Below, piece by piece: positions 37,056 to 46,709 of a stretch of 64,000 nt of DNA. The DNA is from Bacteroidales bacterium UBA5326 (GTDB taxonomy: Bacteria > Bacteroidota > Bacteroidia > Bacteroidales > UBA932): positions 65,053 through 129,052 of the forward strand of contig DHQY01000013.1 of assembly GCA_002408205.1 (NCBI GenBank), written 5' to 3'. Every line of letters begins with the position of its first letter. The first letter of the stretch is position 1. The notes under the pieces were generated by a model. It was given only the letters and a program-made list of their open reading frames with translations. It had not been told where the DNA came from and made no database searches. The translations under genes and the position numbers were made by a program.

Positions 37056-37760
37056 TTAGAGAAACAACATAACTACGTAATAAGTTCCAACACCAATGAA
37101 GAGCACGGCAACGATCCTGCGAAACCAAAACTCAAACGATTTGATTTTATTGTATACTTTCCCGATGGACCCCAGGGAAAAAGCGATCAACCAGGAAAAA
37201 AGGATCACCGGTATACCTGTGGCAACGGCAAAAATCAAAGGCAGGTACAATCCCGATGCACTGTTTATAGTCATAGGGATAAGCATCCCAAAATAAAGTA
37301 CCCCGCTATAAGGACAGAATGCCAGAGCAAACACCATCCCCAACAGAAGCACACCCAGGAATCCTTTATTTGCCCGTTGCTCCCATTTATCGGTTAAAGA
37401 TCTGAAACCGGGCCATTTTATAAAATTAAAAACACCCAGCATAAATAAGCCAATAAGAATAAGCAGCGGCCCTAATATTTTTTCTCCCCATTGCTGCAGT
37501 ACACCGGACACATTTAGCTCCCCTACACTTAAGAACAGGATTAGCCCTATAACCGTATAGGTTATGGCCCGTCCAAGGGTATAAACAAGACCGTTATAAA
37601 ACACCCTCTGCCGGCTTTGAATATCCTTGCTTATATAAGCAATGGCAGTGATATTTGTAGCCAACGGACAGGGACTGATGGCAGTCATGAGGCCCAGCAC
37701 ACAAGCCGAGATAAATGGGAACTGTGCATTCCCAAGAAGATTTTGCAGAAACTCCATCAT
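37056..37760 (-). CDS. arsG: ArsG-family membrane efflux protein
   Basis: This is a 234-residue membrane protein of the CcdA/DsbD-like superfamily (SACVLGLMTAISPCPLATNI; second half LALAFCPYSGVLYFGMLIP). Bacteroidota members encoded with ArsE and ArsF are annotated as aromatic arsenical exporters. In the studied arsEFG systems, ArsE and ArsF are implicated in reduction of nitroaromatic arsenicals and ArsG in export. The two Cys-Pro motifs are intact. It is 6 bp after arsF. Confidence 0.85.
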   Translation of the reverse strand: MMEFLQNLLGNAQFPFISACVLGLMTAISPCPLATNITAIAYISKDIQSRQRVFYNGLVYTLGRAITYTVIGLILFLSVGELNVSGVLQQWGEKILGPLLILIGLFMLGVFNFIKWPGFRSLTDKWEQRANKGFLGVLLLGMVFALAFCPYSGVLYFGMLIPMTINSASGLYLPLIFAVATGIPVILFSWLIAFSLGSIGKVYNKIKSFEFWFRRIVAVLFIGVGTYYVVMLFL

Positions 37761-37766
37761 GTGGGG

Positions 37767-38144
37767 CTATTTTAGAGAGTCTATTGTTTCTTTGATTTTT
37801 TTGGTGAATTTATCGGGATTTGACCGGGCATTAAGAAACCCGTCATTGGTAAGATCAATTTTTTTATTCCCTTTGACAACAAGCAAGGCCTGACCCTTCG
37901 CCCCCAGTTTCTTTGCCAGGGCATTATTAGCCTTATCGTCAAGATTCACAGATTTAAGAACAATCTTGCCTCCGTAGAAATCAATGAGAGCATCTTGAGC
38001 CACGGCCTCAACGGCCTGACAAGTCACACATCTCCTGGAAAAATGAAAATAATAGACCTCAATCCCCGACAGATCGTCTTTATCGTTAGCAAGGGAAGTA
38101 AAGGCAATAAATGAACAAGCCAGTAATAAGAGTACTTTCTTCAT
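37767..38144 (-). CDS. arsF: ArsF-family thioredoxin-like protein
   Basis: This is a 125-residue protein with a signal peptide (residues 1-19), so it is periplasmic or membrane-attached. The domain has the redox-type motif RRCVTCQAVE and the thioredoxin-like strand GIEVYYFHF. It matches the ArsF subunit of nitroaromatic arsenical resistance loci. It is 8 bp downstream of arsE and 6 bp upstream of arsG. Confidence 0.8.
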   Translation of the reverse strand: MKKVLLLLACSFIAFTSLANDKDDLSGIEVYYFHFSRRCVTCQAVEAVAQDALIDFYGGKIVLKSVNLDDKANNALAKKLGAKGQALLVVKGNKKIDLTNDGFLNARSNPDKFTKKIKETIDSLK

Positions 38145-38152
38145 GTTTTCTT

Positions 38153-38383
38153 TTATTTAATGATTTTTTTGATTTCTTCTACAGAAGCGACCCGGCCTTT
38201 GAGCACTATTTTTTCGTCAATAACTAAAGCAGGAGTGGTCATAATCCCGTAGTTGAGTATCTCTGTAATGTCTTCAATTTTTGTTATTTGCGCGTCTACA
38301 TTCATTTCTGCGACCGCCTTTCTTGTGGCTTCTTCCAAAGCCTTGCATTTGGAACATCCCGTTCCGAGAATTTTAATGTCCAT
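38153..38383 (-). CDS. arsE: Small thioredoxin-like redox protein (ArsE-like)
   Basis: This 76-residue protein belongs to the small redox-active disulfide protein 2 family. The N-terminal MDIKILGTGCSKCKALEEAT holds the CxxC site, and MTTPALVIDEKIVLKGRVAS is the cis-proline loop. It is cytosolic, with no signal. By position ahead of arsF and arsG it corresponds to ArsE. It overlaps the end of the porin relic by 11 bp. Confidence 0.8.
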   Translation of the reverse strand: MDIKILGTGCSKCKALEEATRKAVAEMNVDAQITKIEDITEILNYGIMTTPALVIDEKIVLKGRVASVEEIKKIIK

Positions 38384-38657
38384 GATAATAATGAGTTATT
38401 AATAATTTATAGTGTCCAACTATCCCGAGATCCCCGTTTGGTGTACCAATATATTTATCCTGAAATGTTGGAGCAAGATAGCGGTATCCGCGCTTCTCAG
38501 CATCTTTTCCGAGGCTCATATCTATGTTTCCAAAAACCTGAATTATAGGCTTACCTGAAGCCTCAAAATCAGTATCACGTTCTTGCGCAAACAGATGGTC
38601 AGAAAATAAAAAATTAAAGATCAGTACAAATACGCAAGACCAAATAATTCTTAACAT
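38373..38657 (-). pseudogene. Internally deleted porin-like outer-membrane protein remnant
   Basis: The 94-codon frame has a signal peptide (ends LFAQERD) and then two pieces seen in Bacteroidota porins: the N-terminal ASGKPIIQVFGNIDMSLG and, directly after, YLAPTFQDKYIGTPNGDLGI, which in full-length proteins lies much further on. It stops soon after, so most of the barrel is missing. It sits between arsC and arsE, where intact relatives carry a porin-like gene. It is probably translated but useless. Confidence 0.6.
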
Positions 38658-38658
38658 A

Positions 38659-39087
38659 CTATCTATTGTATATTTTTTCTTTATAAAAGTTAAAAAACTC
38701 CTCTTTGATCTGGTCTCTCACTCTCCTGAACACGGCCTCAACCTGATCCGATGTGCCCCGGGCTTGTGCCGGATCTTCAAACCCCATATGGAGCCGGTGC
38801 TTTACTTTTCCGGTAAACAATGGACAGCTTTCCCTGGCCTGGTCGCAAACCGTAATTACATAGTTCCATTCACTGTCCAGGAAATCATCCACCCTGGCAG
38901 GTATATTCTGGCTGATATCAACACCAGCTTCTGCCATTGTTTTAACCGCTAATGGATGTACTGCTCCGGCGGGATTTGTGCCCGCTGAACGGACGGTCAG
39001 CGAATGATCAAACGATTGAAGGAAACCCTGAGCCATCTGGCTGCGGCAACTGTTCCCGGTACATAATATCAATACTTTTACCGGCAT
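38659..39087 (-). CDS. arsC: Arsenate reductase, low-molecular-weight phosphatase type
   Basis: This 142-residue cytosolic enzyme reduces arsenate to arsenite with thioredoxin. The P-loop CTGNSCRSQMAQG carries the catalytic cysteine, the conserved VRSAGTNPAG follows, and the two redox cysteines of the loop region are in ITVCDQARESCPLF. It overlaps the end of arsR by 10 bp, so the two are translationally coupled. Confidence 0.93.
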   Translation of the reverse strand: MPVKVLILCTGNSCRSQMAQGFLQSFDHSLTVRSAGTNPAGAVHPLAVKTMAEAGVDISQNIPARVDDFLDSEWNYVITVCDQARESCPLFTGKVKHRLHMGFEDPAQARGTSDQVEAVFRRVRDQIKEEFFNFYKEKIYNR

Positions 39088-39404
39088 GAGTCAATTTTCT
39101 TTATATCATTAAAAAAGTCGGCAAACAAAGCTCGGGCAGTCTCCCAATTTTCTTTATTTATACAATACTTTACCTGCGGTGGCTTAATTTCTCCCTGGAT
39201 CAGCCCCGAGTCTTTCAGCACGGACAGATGTTGCGACACCGTGGCCTTGGCAATAGGCAGCACTTCGTGCAGGTTTCCGAAAAAACAACATTCCCTGACT
39301 GCAAGAAATTCCAGTATGGCCACCCGGGCGGGATGTGCCAAAGCTTTAGCGTACAAGGCTATTTGAATTTGATGCGATGTGTAATCGGTTATTTCCATTT
39401 GCAT
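39078..39404 (-). CDS. arsR: ArsR-family metalloregulatory repressor
   Basis: This is a winged-helix repressor of about 108 residues. The recognition helix is in PIAKATVSQHLSVLKDSGLI. The vicinal cysteine motif ECCFFGNLH at the start of the alpha3 region is a likely As(III) site. I preferred the ATG at 39404 over the one at 39449, because the latter places the promoter and operator inside the gene. Its operator lies immediately upstream, and the gene leads the ars operon. Confidence 0.9.
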   Translation of the reverse strand: MQMEITDYTSHQIQIALYAKALAHPARVAILEFLAVRECCFFGNLHEVLPIAKATVSQHLSVLKDSGLIQGEIKPPQVKYCINKENWETARALFADFFNDIKKIDSCR

Positions 39405-39413
39405 TATTTTATT

Positions 39414-39450
39414 TGTTCGCAAATATACGAACAGTTCGTAATAACACAAA
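39414..39450 (-). promoter_or_regulatory. ArsR-controlled promoter and operator of the ars operon
   Basis: On the minus strand, a -33 TTTG (39447-39450) and a -7 TATATTTG (39420-39427) are 19 bp apart. The perfect 15-bp palindrome TACGAACAGTTCGTA (39426-39440) fills the spacer. A further half-site gives the inverted pair TGTTCG (39414-39419) and CGAACA (39428-39433). ArsR bound here would block the polymerase, which gives autoregulation. Confidence 0.75.
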
Positions 39451-39484
39451 CATTATATACTGAAAAAATCGTTATATTTGATTA

Positions 39485-40291
39485 ATGATGAGAGAAAATT
39501 TTCCTGTAAAGAACACCCTGCTAAAAGACTATATCCGGGATTACTGGATTGTGGAATTTGACGGGATGGAGGAATCTCAGGAAATGATCGTTCCCCCTAT
39601 GGGGTTCCCGGTTATGCATCTGCATTATGGAGAAGAATCCAATTTTTATAAACACAAACACTTGACTTGTCAATCGGTTATTATTGGTCAGGCAACCCGA
39701 CACATTATTGTGTACCCGTCCGAAAAAGTACGGTTGATAGGTGTTAATTTCAAGCCCTATGGTCTTTATAATCTTTTTGGAATTTCCCCGGGCATTGTAA
39801 CAAACAGCGCCATTGAATGCCATCAGATTATTGAAAATAAAAAACTTAATGAACTCACCATTCTGCTAAAAAATAACCGGGATAAAGATACCTGTATTCT
39901 TGCCGTGGAACAATTACTCATTGAACAGAGGAAAAATGAGATACAGACATTCAGATACCTCGACTCTCTTGTAGACAGAATTGAAAAAGAGAACGGCTTA
40001 CTCCATACAAAAACACTACTAAATAATAGTATTTCTTCGCGGACTCTCCAGCGGTATTTTCAGAAAGTGATAGGGGTATCTCCAAAATCATTCTGCCAGA
40101 TCTTGCGTCACAAGTTCATAATGCAACAATGCTACCACAATCCGGATTTTCAGTGGAACGATATTGTCCTGAAAGGCTATTACTATGACTATTCCCATTT
40201 TTATAAAGATTTCCACCATTTTTCCGGTCATAAACCAGCTGGTTATTTAGCCCTAAAGAATCAATATGCAGCAGATATGCTAAGGGTTTAA
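39485..40291 (+). CDS. AraC-family regulator with DUF6597-like N-terminal domain
   Basis: This is a 268-residue regulator. The N-terminal domain (YIRDYWIVEFDG, VGVNF-like block LIGVNFKPYGLYNLFG) is of the DUF6597 type found in short Bacteroidota AraC proteins. The C-terminal HTH includes SISSRTLQRYFQKVIGVSPK and YYDYSHFYKDFHHFSGHKPA. It is divergent from arsR with an 80-bp intergenic region. A TATATTTG box at 39473-39480 sits only 4 bp before the ATG, so the leader is minimal or a later start is used. The target is unknown. Confidence 0.85.
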   Translation: MMRENFPVKNTLLKDYIRDYWIVEFDGMEESQEMIVPPMGFPVMHLHYGEESNFYKHKHLTCQSVIIGQATRHIIVYPSEKVRLIGVNFKPYGLYNLFGISPGIVTNSAIECHQIIENKKLNELTILLKNNRDKDTCILAVEQLLIEQRKNEIQTFRYLDSLVDRIEKENGLLHTKTLLNNSISSRTLQRYFQKVIGVSPKSFCQILRHKFIMQQCYHNPDFQWNDIVLKGYYYDYSHFYKDFHHFSGHKPAGYLALKNQYAADMLRV

Positions 40292-40381
40292 CCTTTCAAT
40301 CACTTTTGTCGCATTTTTACATCTGTTTCTTTTTACAATTTGCTTCCTTTGTGCAAATAAATTCAAATGAATTGAGAAGTT

Positions 40382-41680
40382 ATGAATAAACGTATGCTGC
40401 TGGCCATGATAGTGGGCCTTTTATGTTTCTCCTACGGAAATGCACAAATCCGGCTCGACAAAGTCGCCAAAAGCGTGAAGAATAAAACTGAACGGAAAAT
40501 AGAAAAACGTATTGAGCAGAAAGCAAACAAAGCTGTTGACAAAGGACTTGACAATGCAGAAGAAGCTATAAATCAAACCGTTTATCCGGAAAAGAAAACC
40601 AGGGATCAAGCTGCCAAAACACCTGAGGACACACAGACTGAAGCGCCACAGGCTGAAGAACCACAGAGTCAGCAAACGGGCATCAGAGTATGGGCTTCTT
40701 ACGATTTTATTCCGGGGCCGGAGATCCTGTTTGAAGATGACCTGAAGGATGAGGTAAACGGAGAATTTCCTTCCAAATGGGATCTTGTAAGGGGAAATAT
40801 AGAAAATGCCTCTGTTGACGGAGAAAACGTTATTTATTTCATAAAAGTGAATGCCAATGGCGGAGGCGGAATTGTTCCCCTTCTTGAACATTCAGATAAA
40901 GATTACCTGCCCGATGAATTTACCGTTGAATTTGATGCCTGGTTCCCAAATCAACATCTGACCTATTATCTGTTTTTTGCAGATTACAGAAACCAAAAAA
41001 ATATATATAGAACAGGAAATAACAGCGAAGAATATTCTGCCGAGCAATACCTGCGTTTCAAACAAAACAGCGCAGAGGGAAAGAATATTGATGTCAGATA
41101 TCTGGAGGGAACTAATTCCGTCACCAATGTACCCCGATGGAGACACATAGCCGTATCGTTTAACAAGAGGGCACTGAAAGCGTATCTGGATCAGGAACGG
41201 GTTCTGAATATTCCTAATGTACGGTTTAATCCTACTGGGATAGGCGTTTCCAGTCATAATTCAGATGGTAAAACCCCGGGGTATATTAAGAACATACGTT
41301 TAGCCAAAGGCGCTGTCCCACTGTATGATAAATGGCTGACAGAAGGCCGTTTTTCCACAACAGGTATCAAATTTGACGTTAATAAGTCTACCCTTAAAAA
41401 CGAGAGTATGGGAACTATTAATTATGTGGCGGAAATGATGAAAAAACACAGTGAGCTTTCTTTTATCATAGAAGGACATACCGACAGTGACGGTCAGGAT
41501 GACTTTAATCAAAAATTATCTGAACAAAGAGCCAATACAGTGAAAAACACATTGGTTGAACTAGGGATAGATGCAAGCCGACTGACCTGTGCGGGTTACG
41601 GAGAAAGCCGTCCGGTCTCGGACAACACTACCCCGGAAGGAAAGGCTGCCAACAGAAGAGTTGAATTCGTTAAACAATAA
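40382..41680 (+). CDS. OmpA-family outer-membrane/peptidoglycan-anchoring protein
   Basis: This is a 432-residue protein with a signal peptide (ends NAQIR). A lysine/glutamate-rich, probably coiled-coil segment spans about 25-90. A middle beta-sandwich resembling a laminin G/concanavalin-type domain follows (residues about 115-310). The C-terminal OmpA domain (about 325-432) has IKFDVNKSTL, IEGHTDSDG and the NRRVEF peptidoglycan-binding motif. It probably ties the outer membrane to the cell wall. It is followed after 1 bp by the next gene, so they are one operon. Confidence 0.88.
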   Translation: MNKRMLLAMIVGLLCFSYGNAQIRLDKVAKSVKNKTERKIEKRIEQKANKAVDKGLDNAEEAINQTVYPEKKTRDQAAKTPEDTQTEAPQAEEPQSQQTGIRVWASYDFIPGPEILFEDDLKDEVNGEFPSKWDLVRGNIENASVDGENVIYFIKVNANGGGGIVPLLEHSDKDYLPDEFTVEFDAWFPNQHLTYYLFFADYRNQKNIYRTGNNSEEYSAEQYLRFKQNSAEGKNIDVRYLEGTNSVTNVPRWRHIAVSFNKRALKAYLDQERVLNIPNVRFNPTGIGVSSHNSDGKTPGYIKNIRLAKGAVPLYDKWLTEGRFSTTGIKFDVNKSTLKNESMGTINYVAEMMKKHSELSFIIEGHTDSDGQDDFNQKLSEQRANTVKNTLVELGIDASRLTCAGYGESRPVSDNTTPEGKAANRRVEFVKQ

Positions 41681-41681
41681 T

Positions 41682-42296
41682 ATGACCATGAGAAAGATCT
41701 TTTTAATTTCATTAATTTGCCTGATATCGCATGCCGCTATGTCACAGGACAACTATTCCCTGCAGAAAAGATTTCAGATCAAATCCGGACATGTTGAGTA
41801 CAAACTCAAAGGTTCCACCAGCGGGACAAAATCTGTATGGTTTGACGACTACGGCCAAAAGTATTACGAGGAACTCAACACTAACGATACACACAGCCTG
41901 AGCATTTTTGACGGCGACTATTATTATACAATCGACCTCCGCACTAAGGAAGGAACCAAAATGCACAAAGATGCCATTCCGGATTTTTCTACTTTGGCAA
42001 GTGCCATGGATGAAGACGAGATCAAAGAACTTGGTGAAGATATCAAGAACGCTTTCGGGGCTACAGTAGAAGAAAAGAAAGAGACTTTCCTGGGTCGCAG
42101 TTGTGACGTCACTCAGGCGATGGGAGCTAAGGTACACAGCTACAAAGGAGTGATATTGCGTTCCTACGCTAAAATATTTTCCATGGAAGAGCTGGAAGAA
42201 GCCGTTACGTTTGAAGAAAACATACGTATACCCGCCTCACGTTTTACCCCGCCATCCGGCATTATATTTTCCGAATTATCCCCCGAAGATTTGTAA
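41682..42296 (+). CDS. Secreted protein of unknown function (DUF4412-like)
   Basis: The protein has about 204 residues and a signal peptide (ends AAMSQD). The body is beta-rich and charged: VEYKLKGSTSGTKSVWFDDY, then a GRSCDVTQAMGAKVHSYKGV segment, in the manner of DUF4412-type periplasmic proteins that carry a single conserved Cys. It starts one base after the OmpA stop and is surely co-transcribed. An upstream in-frame start lies inside the OmpA gene and was rejected. Confidence 0.7.
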   Translation: MTMRKIFLISLICLISHAAMSQDNYSLQKRFQIKSGHVEYKLKGSTSGTKSVWFDDYGQKYYEELNTNDTHSLSIFDGDYYYTIDLRTKEGTKMHKDAIPDFSTLASAMDEDEIKELGEDIKNAFGATVEEKKETFLGRSCDVTQAMGAKVHSYKGVILRSYAKIFSMEELEEAVTFEENIRIPASRFTPPSGIIFSELSPEDL

Positions 42297-42306
42297 CACT
42301 TTATTA

Positions 42307-43809
42307 TCAGGCTTCTCGCTTGGTTTCTTTAAGAATTACGTCGTGAGCACCGCCTTCAATAATGCTGGTAGAAGAAACCATGGTGATTTTGGCCGTATCC
42401 TTTAACTCCGCTATGGACAAAGCGCCGCAGCTGCACATGGTCGATTTTATCTTGCCCAGTGTAATATCTACGTTGTCTTTGAGTTTACCGGCATAAGGCA
42501 CGTAGCTGTCCACTCCTTCCTCAAACTTAAGGGAAGCGTTACCGCCCATATCGTAACGTTGCCAGTTCCGGGCCCGGTTAGATCCTTCGCCCCAATATTC
42601 CTTGACATAATTTCCTCCCACAAGGAGTTTCTTTGTAGGACTCTCGTCAAAGCGGGCAAAATACCTTCCCATCATCAGGAAATCGGCTCCCATGGCCAGT
42701 GCAAGTACCATGTGGTAATCCTGGACAATGCCTCCGTCGGAGCAAATAGGGATGTATACTCCGTGCTTTTTATAGTATTTGTCGCGGGCAGCAGCCACCT
42801 CAATCAGAGCCGTTGCCTGGCCTCTGCCAATTCCTTTCTGTTCCCTGGTAATGCAAATGGATCCGCCGCCAATACCTACCTTAATAAAGTCGGCCCCGGA
42901 TTCGGCCAGGTAATTAAATCCTTCTTCATCTACCACATTGCCCGCACCAATTTTAACTGCAGAACCGTAATTTTCCCTGACAAACTGAATGGTTTCTTTT
43001 TGCCATTCCGAGAAACCGTCCGAGGAGTCAATACACATGACATCCATTCCGGCTTCCAGCAGTTTGGGGATACGTTCCCTGTAATCGCGGGTGTTGATCC
43101 CCGCCCCTACCAAAAGACGCTTATGGTCGTCAAGAAGTTCGTAGGGATTATCCTTATGGTTGTCATAATCTTTTCTGAACACAAAGTACTTCATGCACTG
43201 GTCCTCGTCAATAACCGGAAGTGCATTGATTTTCTTGTTCCAGATGATATCGTTGGCCTCGTCCAGTGATATTCCGTATGAACCGGTGACCAACCTGGAG
43301 AATGGGGTCATAAAATCCCTCACCTTTTTGTCCGGGGAGTCCTTGCCCGGCCTATAGTCGCGACTGGTAACAAGGCCCAGTAATTTACCCCCCGAGGTGC
43401 CGTCGTGCGTAATAGCAATCGTCGAAAAACCCGTCCTTTCCTTGAGAGCCATAATATCCGCCAGGGTGTGTTCCGGAGTCAGGTTGGCATCACTGACCAC
43501 AAAGCCTGCTTTGAATTTCTTGACCTTCCTGACCATCTCGGCCTGGTCTTCTATGGATTGAGAACCAAAAATAAAAGAAAGACCTCCGTTTCTTGCCAGA
43601 GCAATGGCCAGATTTGAATCCGATACAGATTGCATGATGGCCGATACAAAAGGAATATTCAATACTATATCGGGACGTTTTCCTTTTGAAAATTTAACCA
43701 GAGGAGTCTGTAAATTGATCTTATCCGGGGTACATTCTTTGGCGGTAAGGCCTGGAATGAGCAGGTACTCATTGAATGTTCTGGAGATATCATCGACTAT
43801 TTGTGCCAT
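42307..43809 (-). CDS. guaB: IMP dehydrogenase, Tritrichomonas foetus-like type
   Basis: The enzyme oxidises IMP to XMP with NAD+, the first committed step of GMP synthesis. The protein has 500 residues with the TIM barrel interrupted by two CBS domains (about 100-220). Catalytic C319 lies in [13 protein letters not shown]. The flap arginine-tyrosine pair R418-Y419 lies in NWQRYDMGG. These residue numbers equal those I recall for the T. foetus enzyme, and N-terminal [10 protein letters not shown] and C-terminal EGGAHDVI also look the same. The start at 43809 gives that register; an ATG 7 codons upstream also exists. This type differs from the common bacterial GuaB. Confidence 0.93.
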   Translation of the reverse strand: MAQIVDDISRTFNEYLLIPGLTAKECTPDKINLQTPLVKFSKGKRPDIVLNIPFVSAIMQSVSDSNLAIALARNGGLSFIFGSQSIEDQAEMVRKVKKFKAGFVVSDANLTPEHTLADIMALKERTGFSTIAITHDGTSGGKLLGLVTSRDYRPGKDSPDKKVRDFMTPFSRLVTGSYGISLDEANDIIWNKKINALPVIDEDQCMKYFVFRKDYDNHKDNPYELLDDHKRLLVGAGINTRDYRERIPKLLEAGMDVMCIDSSDGFSEWQKETIQFVRENYGSAVKIGAGNVVDEEGFNYLAESGADFIKVGIGGGSICITREQKGIGRGQATALIEVAAARDKYYKKHGVYIPICSDGGIVQDYHMVLALAMGADFLMMGRYFARFDESPTKKLLVGGNYVKEYWGEGSNRARNWQRYDMGGNASLKFEEGVDSYVPYAGKLKDNVDITLGKIKSTMCSCGALSIAELKDTAKITMVSSTSIIEGGAHDVILKETKREA

Positions 43810-43826
43810 AAACAGATTTTTTGAGT

Positions 43827-45539
43827 TCACAAAGGTAATGAATAACCGTTCTCATTAAAAGCGTCAATGGTAAAATAGTAATCGTAACGGGCATTCAGAC
43901 TGTTTATGGTAAGAGAAGTATCCTGATATACCATATAGTTCATATACAAACGGGTACTGTCAATACCGTACCTGATGATATAGCCGGTGGCATTTTCCGG
44001 GCGGTTCCAGGTAAGATGCACTTTTCTGCGGTCAAAGGTATCACGTACGGCTTTCAAACCGGTCACTCTGTCCGGGGTAGTTCCCTGTCCTTTCCCGAAA
44101 ACCCTGAACCCGCTCAAAGCAAAAGCACCTCCAGGGATCTGAATATTTATTATTCTGAGATACCTGCATTCCACCTTCTCTTCTAACTGTGTATAGTCAT
44201 GTGAGCGGTCCGCTCCTCCCTTAGATTTATCAATCAACGTTTTCCAGTTGATCTTATCTTTTGAATACTCTATGATATACCTATAGCATAAACCTTCCTG
44301 TCTGCCATAGATGCCCGTATCATGTTCTGCAAAGTTCACCTGGACGGCATATACGGCACAGGTATTGGACAAATCCAGCAAAGCATATACTCCTTCATTT
44401 CCACTTTTTGCGGCCCAGTACGTACGGATATCCTCGTCTGTCATATAGGAAGCCGGTAACGAATCCACGAAGGAAGATACCTCCACCGGTTTATTGTATG
44501 AGAGCAACATCCATCCGGGGAAAATATCTTCAAAAGTATTGATTTTCTTATGGGGCAGGATATAAGGATAATCGCCAAAACGGGTATCGCAATACATTGT
44601 GCCTTCATCGTCTGTAAATACGGGAAACAAACCAAGTCGCCGCTCGAACATATGTTTTTGTGAGATGGTCATGGTACCTATGTGCCACAGATTTCCGTAA
44701 CGGTCAGCAAAAGTGCTTCCATGGCCCGCTCCGGCAGCAAAGCCCTCGGGCTTACAGGCAAACGGATTGAGCTTTTGTAAAACAAAGGGGCCCAGGGGAC
44801 AGTCCGAGACATACACGCCGTCTGAGTAACTTTTATATTCCGTTCCCGGTCCGGCATACTGAAGGTAGTATTTCCCGTTGATCTTATTCATCCAGGCTCC
44901 TTCAATCCACGGCATCCGCTCTGTGATTGTATTATAGTCTCCGGGTACTTCCCAGCCATGCTCACCGGAATTTGCAGCAATTAGTTCCAGCGGCTTGCCC
45001 AAAAAGCGAAAATGATTGTTGTAATCCACTTCGACTCCGTACAGGGGATGGCTGTCCGAACACCCCCAATACAGATAAAGCCTGTTGTCATCGTCCAGAA
45101 AAAACGCCGGATCCCATATCGGCCGCTCCAGTTCTTCCACAGCAATTATCCACTTTCCTTCCAGTGGATGAGCGCTCTTATATACCGTACTCCGCTCATT
45201 TGACGAAGCCAGAAAGTAAAGGGTATCGTTCAGTGCGACGGCCGTTGGCGCATATTCCTCGGCCGGTATCTGTGTTGTTTCAATAAATATCCATTCCGCT
45301 AAATCTTTGGAATGCCAGTACCCGCCGGACTTGGAAGCAAAAAGGTAGTATCTGTCACGAAACCATACAACAGTGGGATCGGCGGCCTCGCGTCGTGAAG
45401 GTTTATCTATACAAAAACGATAGCTCAGATCCATTGGATTGCACAAGGTCGTCACTTCCGGAGTGTCATTAGACTGACAGGAGTAACAGCCCGGAAGCAA
45501 AAGCGCCGGAATAAGAAAGAGAATAAAAAGATGTTTCAT
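43827..45539 (-). CDS. GH43-like five-bladed propeller lipoprotein with F5/8-like and FN3 domains
   Basis: This is a lipoprotein of about 570 residues (lipobox LLPGCYSC). Residues about 35-330 form a five-bladed beta-propeller of the GH43 type: [17 protein letters not shown] (Asp general base position), [20 protein letters not shown] and [19 protein letters not shown] (Glu general acid position). A discoidin-like domain and a C-terminal FN3 domain ([19 protein letters not shown]) follow. It is likely an arabinofuranosidase/xylosidase or galactosidase. It is the last gene of a minus-strand run, 13 bp after the cupin gene. The longer in-frame start overlaps that gene and was rejected. Confidence 0.85.
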   Translation of the reverse strand: MKHLFILFLIPALLLPGCYSCQSNDTPEVTTLCNPMDLSYRFCIDKPSRREAADPTVVWFRDRYYLFASKSGGYWHSKDLAEWIFIETTQIPAEEYAPTAVALNDTLYFLASSNERSTVYKSAHPLEGKWIIAVEELERPIWDPAFFLDDDNRLYLYWGCSDSHPLYGVEVDYNNHFRFLGKPLELIAANSGEHGWEVPGDYNTITERMPWIEGAWMNKINGKYYLQYAGPGTEYKSYSDGVYVSDCPLGPFVLQKLNPFACKPEGFAAGAGHGSTFADRYGNLWHIGTMTISQKHMFERRLGLFPVFTDDEGTMYCDTRFGDYPYILPHKKINTFEDIFPGWMLLSYNKPVEVSSFVDSLPASYMTDEDIRTYWAAKSGNEGVYALLDLSNTCAVYAVQVNFAEHDTGIYGRQEGLCYRYIIEYSKDKINWKTLIDKSKGGADRSHDYTQLEEKVECRYLRIINIQIPGGAFALSGFRVFGKGQGTTPDRVTGLKAVRDTFDRRKVHLTWNRPENATGYIIRYGIDSTRLYMNYMVYQDTSLTINSLNARYDYYFTIDAFNENGYSLPL

Positions 45540-45552
45540 ATCCACAGGCAAA

Positions 45553-45966
45553 TTATTTACGTGTAGACAACGGCACCTCTTTTCCTCCAAAATATACCAC
45601 AAACAATTCAACGTCTTCTTTCCCGTTATTCATTCCATTGTGGTAAATGTTAATCATTTCCACAAAAGAGTCATTCTCATTAAACTGCAGTTTTCTGCCA
45701 TCTTCCGTTTCAAGTGTTACAGTTCCCTTTAACACATAAGCAACCAGGGGAAAATCATGTTTATGCCAGCCTGTTGATGTACCCGCGGGTATTATTGCCC
45801 TGACTACCGTAATCTGGTCGTTATCATAGTGAGGGTAGACAATCTTTTGTCCAATGGATGTGGTATCGGTCTTAAGCAATTGTTCAATAACAATGCTTTT
45901 GTCGTACTGTGCATGAGCTGCCAGGCACACTAAAACGGCCAGGGCCGTTAAAATTGTTTTTTTCAT
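45553..45966 (-). CDS. Secreted cupin-domain protein
   Basis: This is a protein of about 137 residues with a signal peptide (ends AAHAQYDK). The single cupin barrel has PAGTSTGWHKHDFPLVAYVL (metal-binding His pair and Glu-like position) and YHNGMNNGKEDVELFVVYFG. The function may be binding a small ligand or metal in the periplasm. It is 14 bp after the ABC permease and 13 bp before the GH43-like gene. Confidence 0.8.
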   Translation of the reverse strand: MKKTILTALAVLVCLAAHAQYDKSIVIEQLLKTDTTSIGQKIVYPHYDNDQITVVRAIIPAGTSTGWHKHDFPLVAYVLKGTVTLETEDGRKLQFNENDSFVEMINIYHNGMNNGKEDVELFVVYFGGKEVPLSTRK

Positions 45967-45980
45967 ATATAGTTTGTCGT

Positions 45981-46709
45981 TCATAAGTTCATTTTTTTGT
46001 TAAAAAAGAATATTGATAAAAAGAAGAACAGAATAGCATAACCGGTTACAATCAGTAAATGAGCCCATATATTATCCGGACGTCCTGACAATATGATTCT
46101 TGACGCCTCAATGGCATGAGAAAAGGGTAATACGTCCGTAACGCTCTTAATATTTTTACCCAGAACATTTAAGTCCATCCAGGCACCGCCCAGCATGGCG
46201 CTTGAAATGATGTATATGTTGCCCAGCGCAACTACCTGGTTCTCATTGCATAAGGTTCCAAGAAATACGCCAATAAATGAAGAGAAAATAATAAATGGCA
46301 GGAAAGATAAAAAAGTAAAAAGAAGGTTCCATGAGAGTGGAATCCCGACTAATAATCCGGTAAGTAAACAACAGACAGCTATAATGAATGAGACCGGCAA
46401 ACTGGGGAAAAAGTAGCCGAAAATATAATCTCTCGATTTTAATGGCGATATGAACAATCGTGTTAAAAAGGACGAGCTTTTATCCTTTGCAATCAATAAT
46501 CCAATAAACATTGTGGTAAAAGTAAATCCGAATACGGTTACACCCGGGACAATGTTAACAGAATTAAACACTTCTATGGGAGCATTTTTAGAAATAATGT
46601 AAAATAAAACAATTAAAAAAACAGGCAATAAAACACCTAACACCAAAGACAAAGGATCCCTGAGAATTTCTTTGGAGTTTCGTTTGGCAAGCCAGGCAGC
46701 CTTCATCAT
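45981..46709 (-). CDS. ABC-2 type exporter permease
   Basis: This is a 242-residue inner-membrane protein with six hydrophobic segments (for example LSLVLGVLLPVFLIVLFYII and AHLLIVTGYAILFFFLSIFF), of the ABC-2 membrane family. It overlaps the ATPase gene by 4 bp (ATGA), so the two form one transporter, probably exporting a drug, lipid or peptide. Confidence 0.88.
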   Translation of the reverse strand: MMKAAWLAKRNSKEILRDPLSLVLGVLLPVFLIVLFYIISKNAPIEVFNSVNIVPGVTVFGFTFTTMFIGLLIAKDKSSSFLTRLFISPLKSRDYIFGYFFPSLPVSFIIAVCCLLTGLLVGIPLSWNLLFTFLSFLPFIIFSSFIGVFLGTLCNENQVVALGNIYIISSAMLGGAWMDLNVLGKNIKSVTDVLPFSHAIEASRIILSGRPDNIWAHLLIVTGYAILFFFLSIFFFNKKMNL

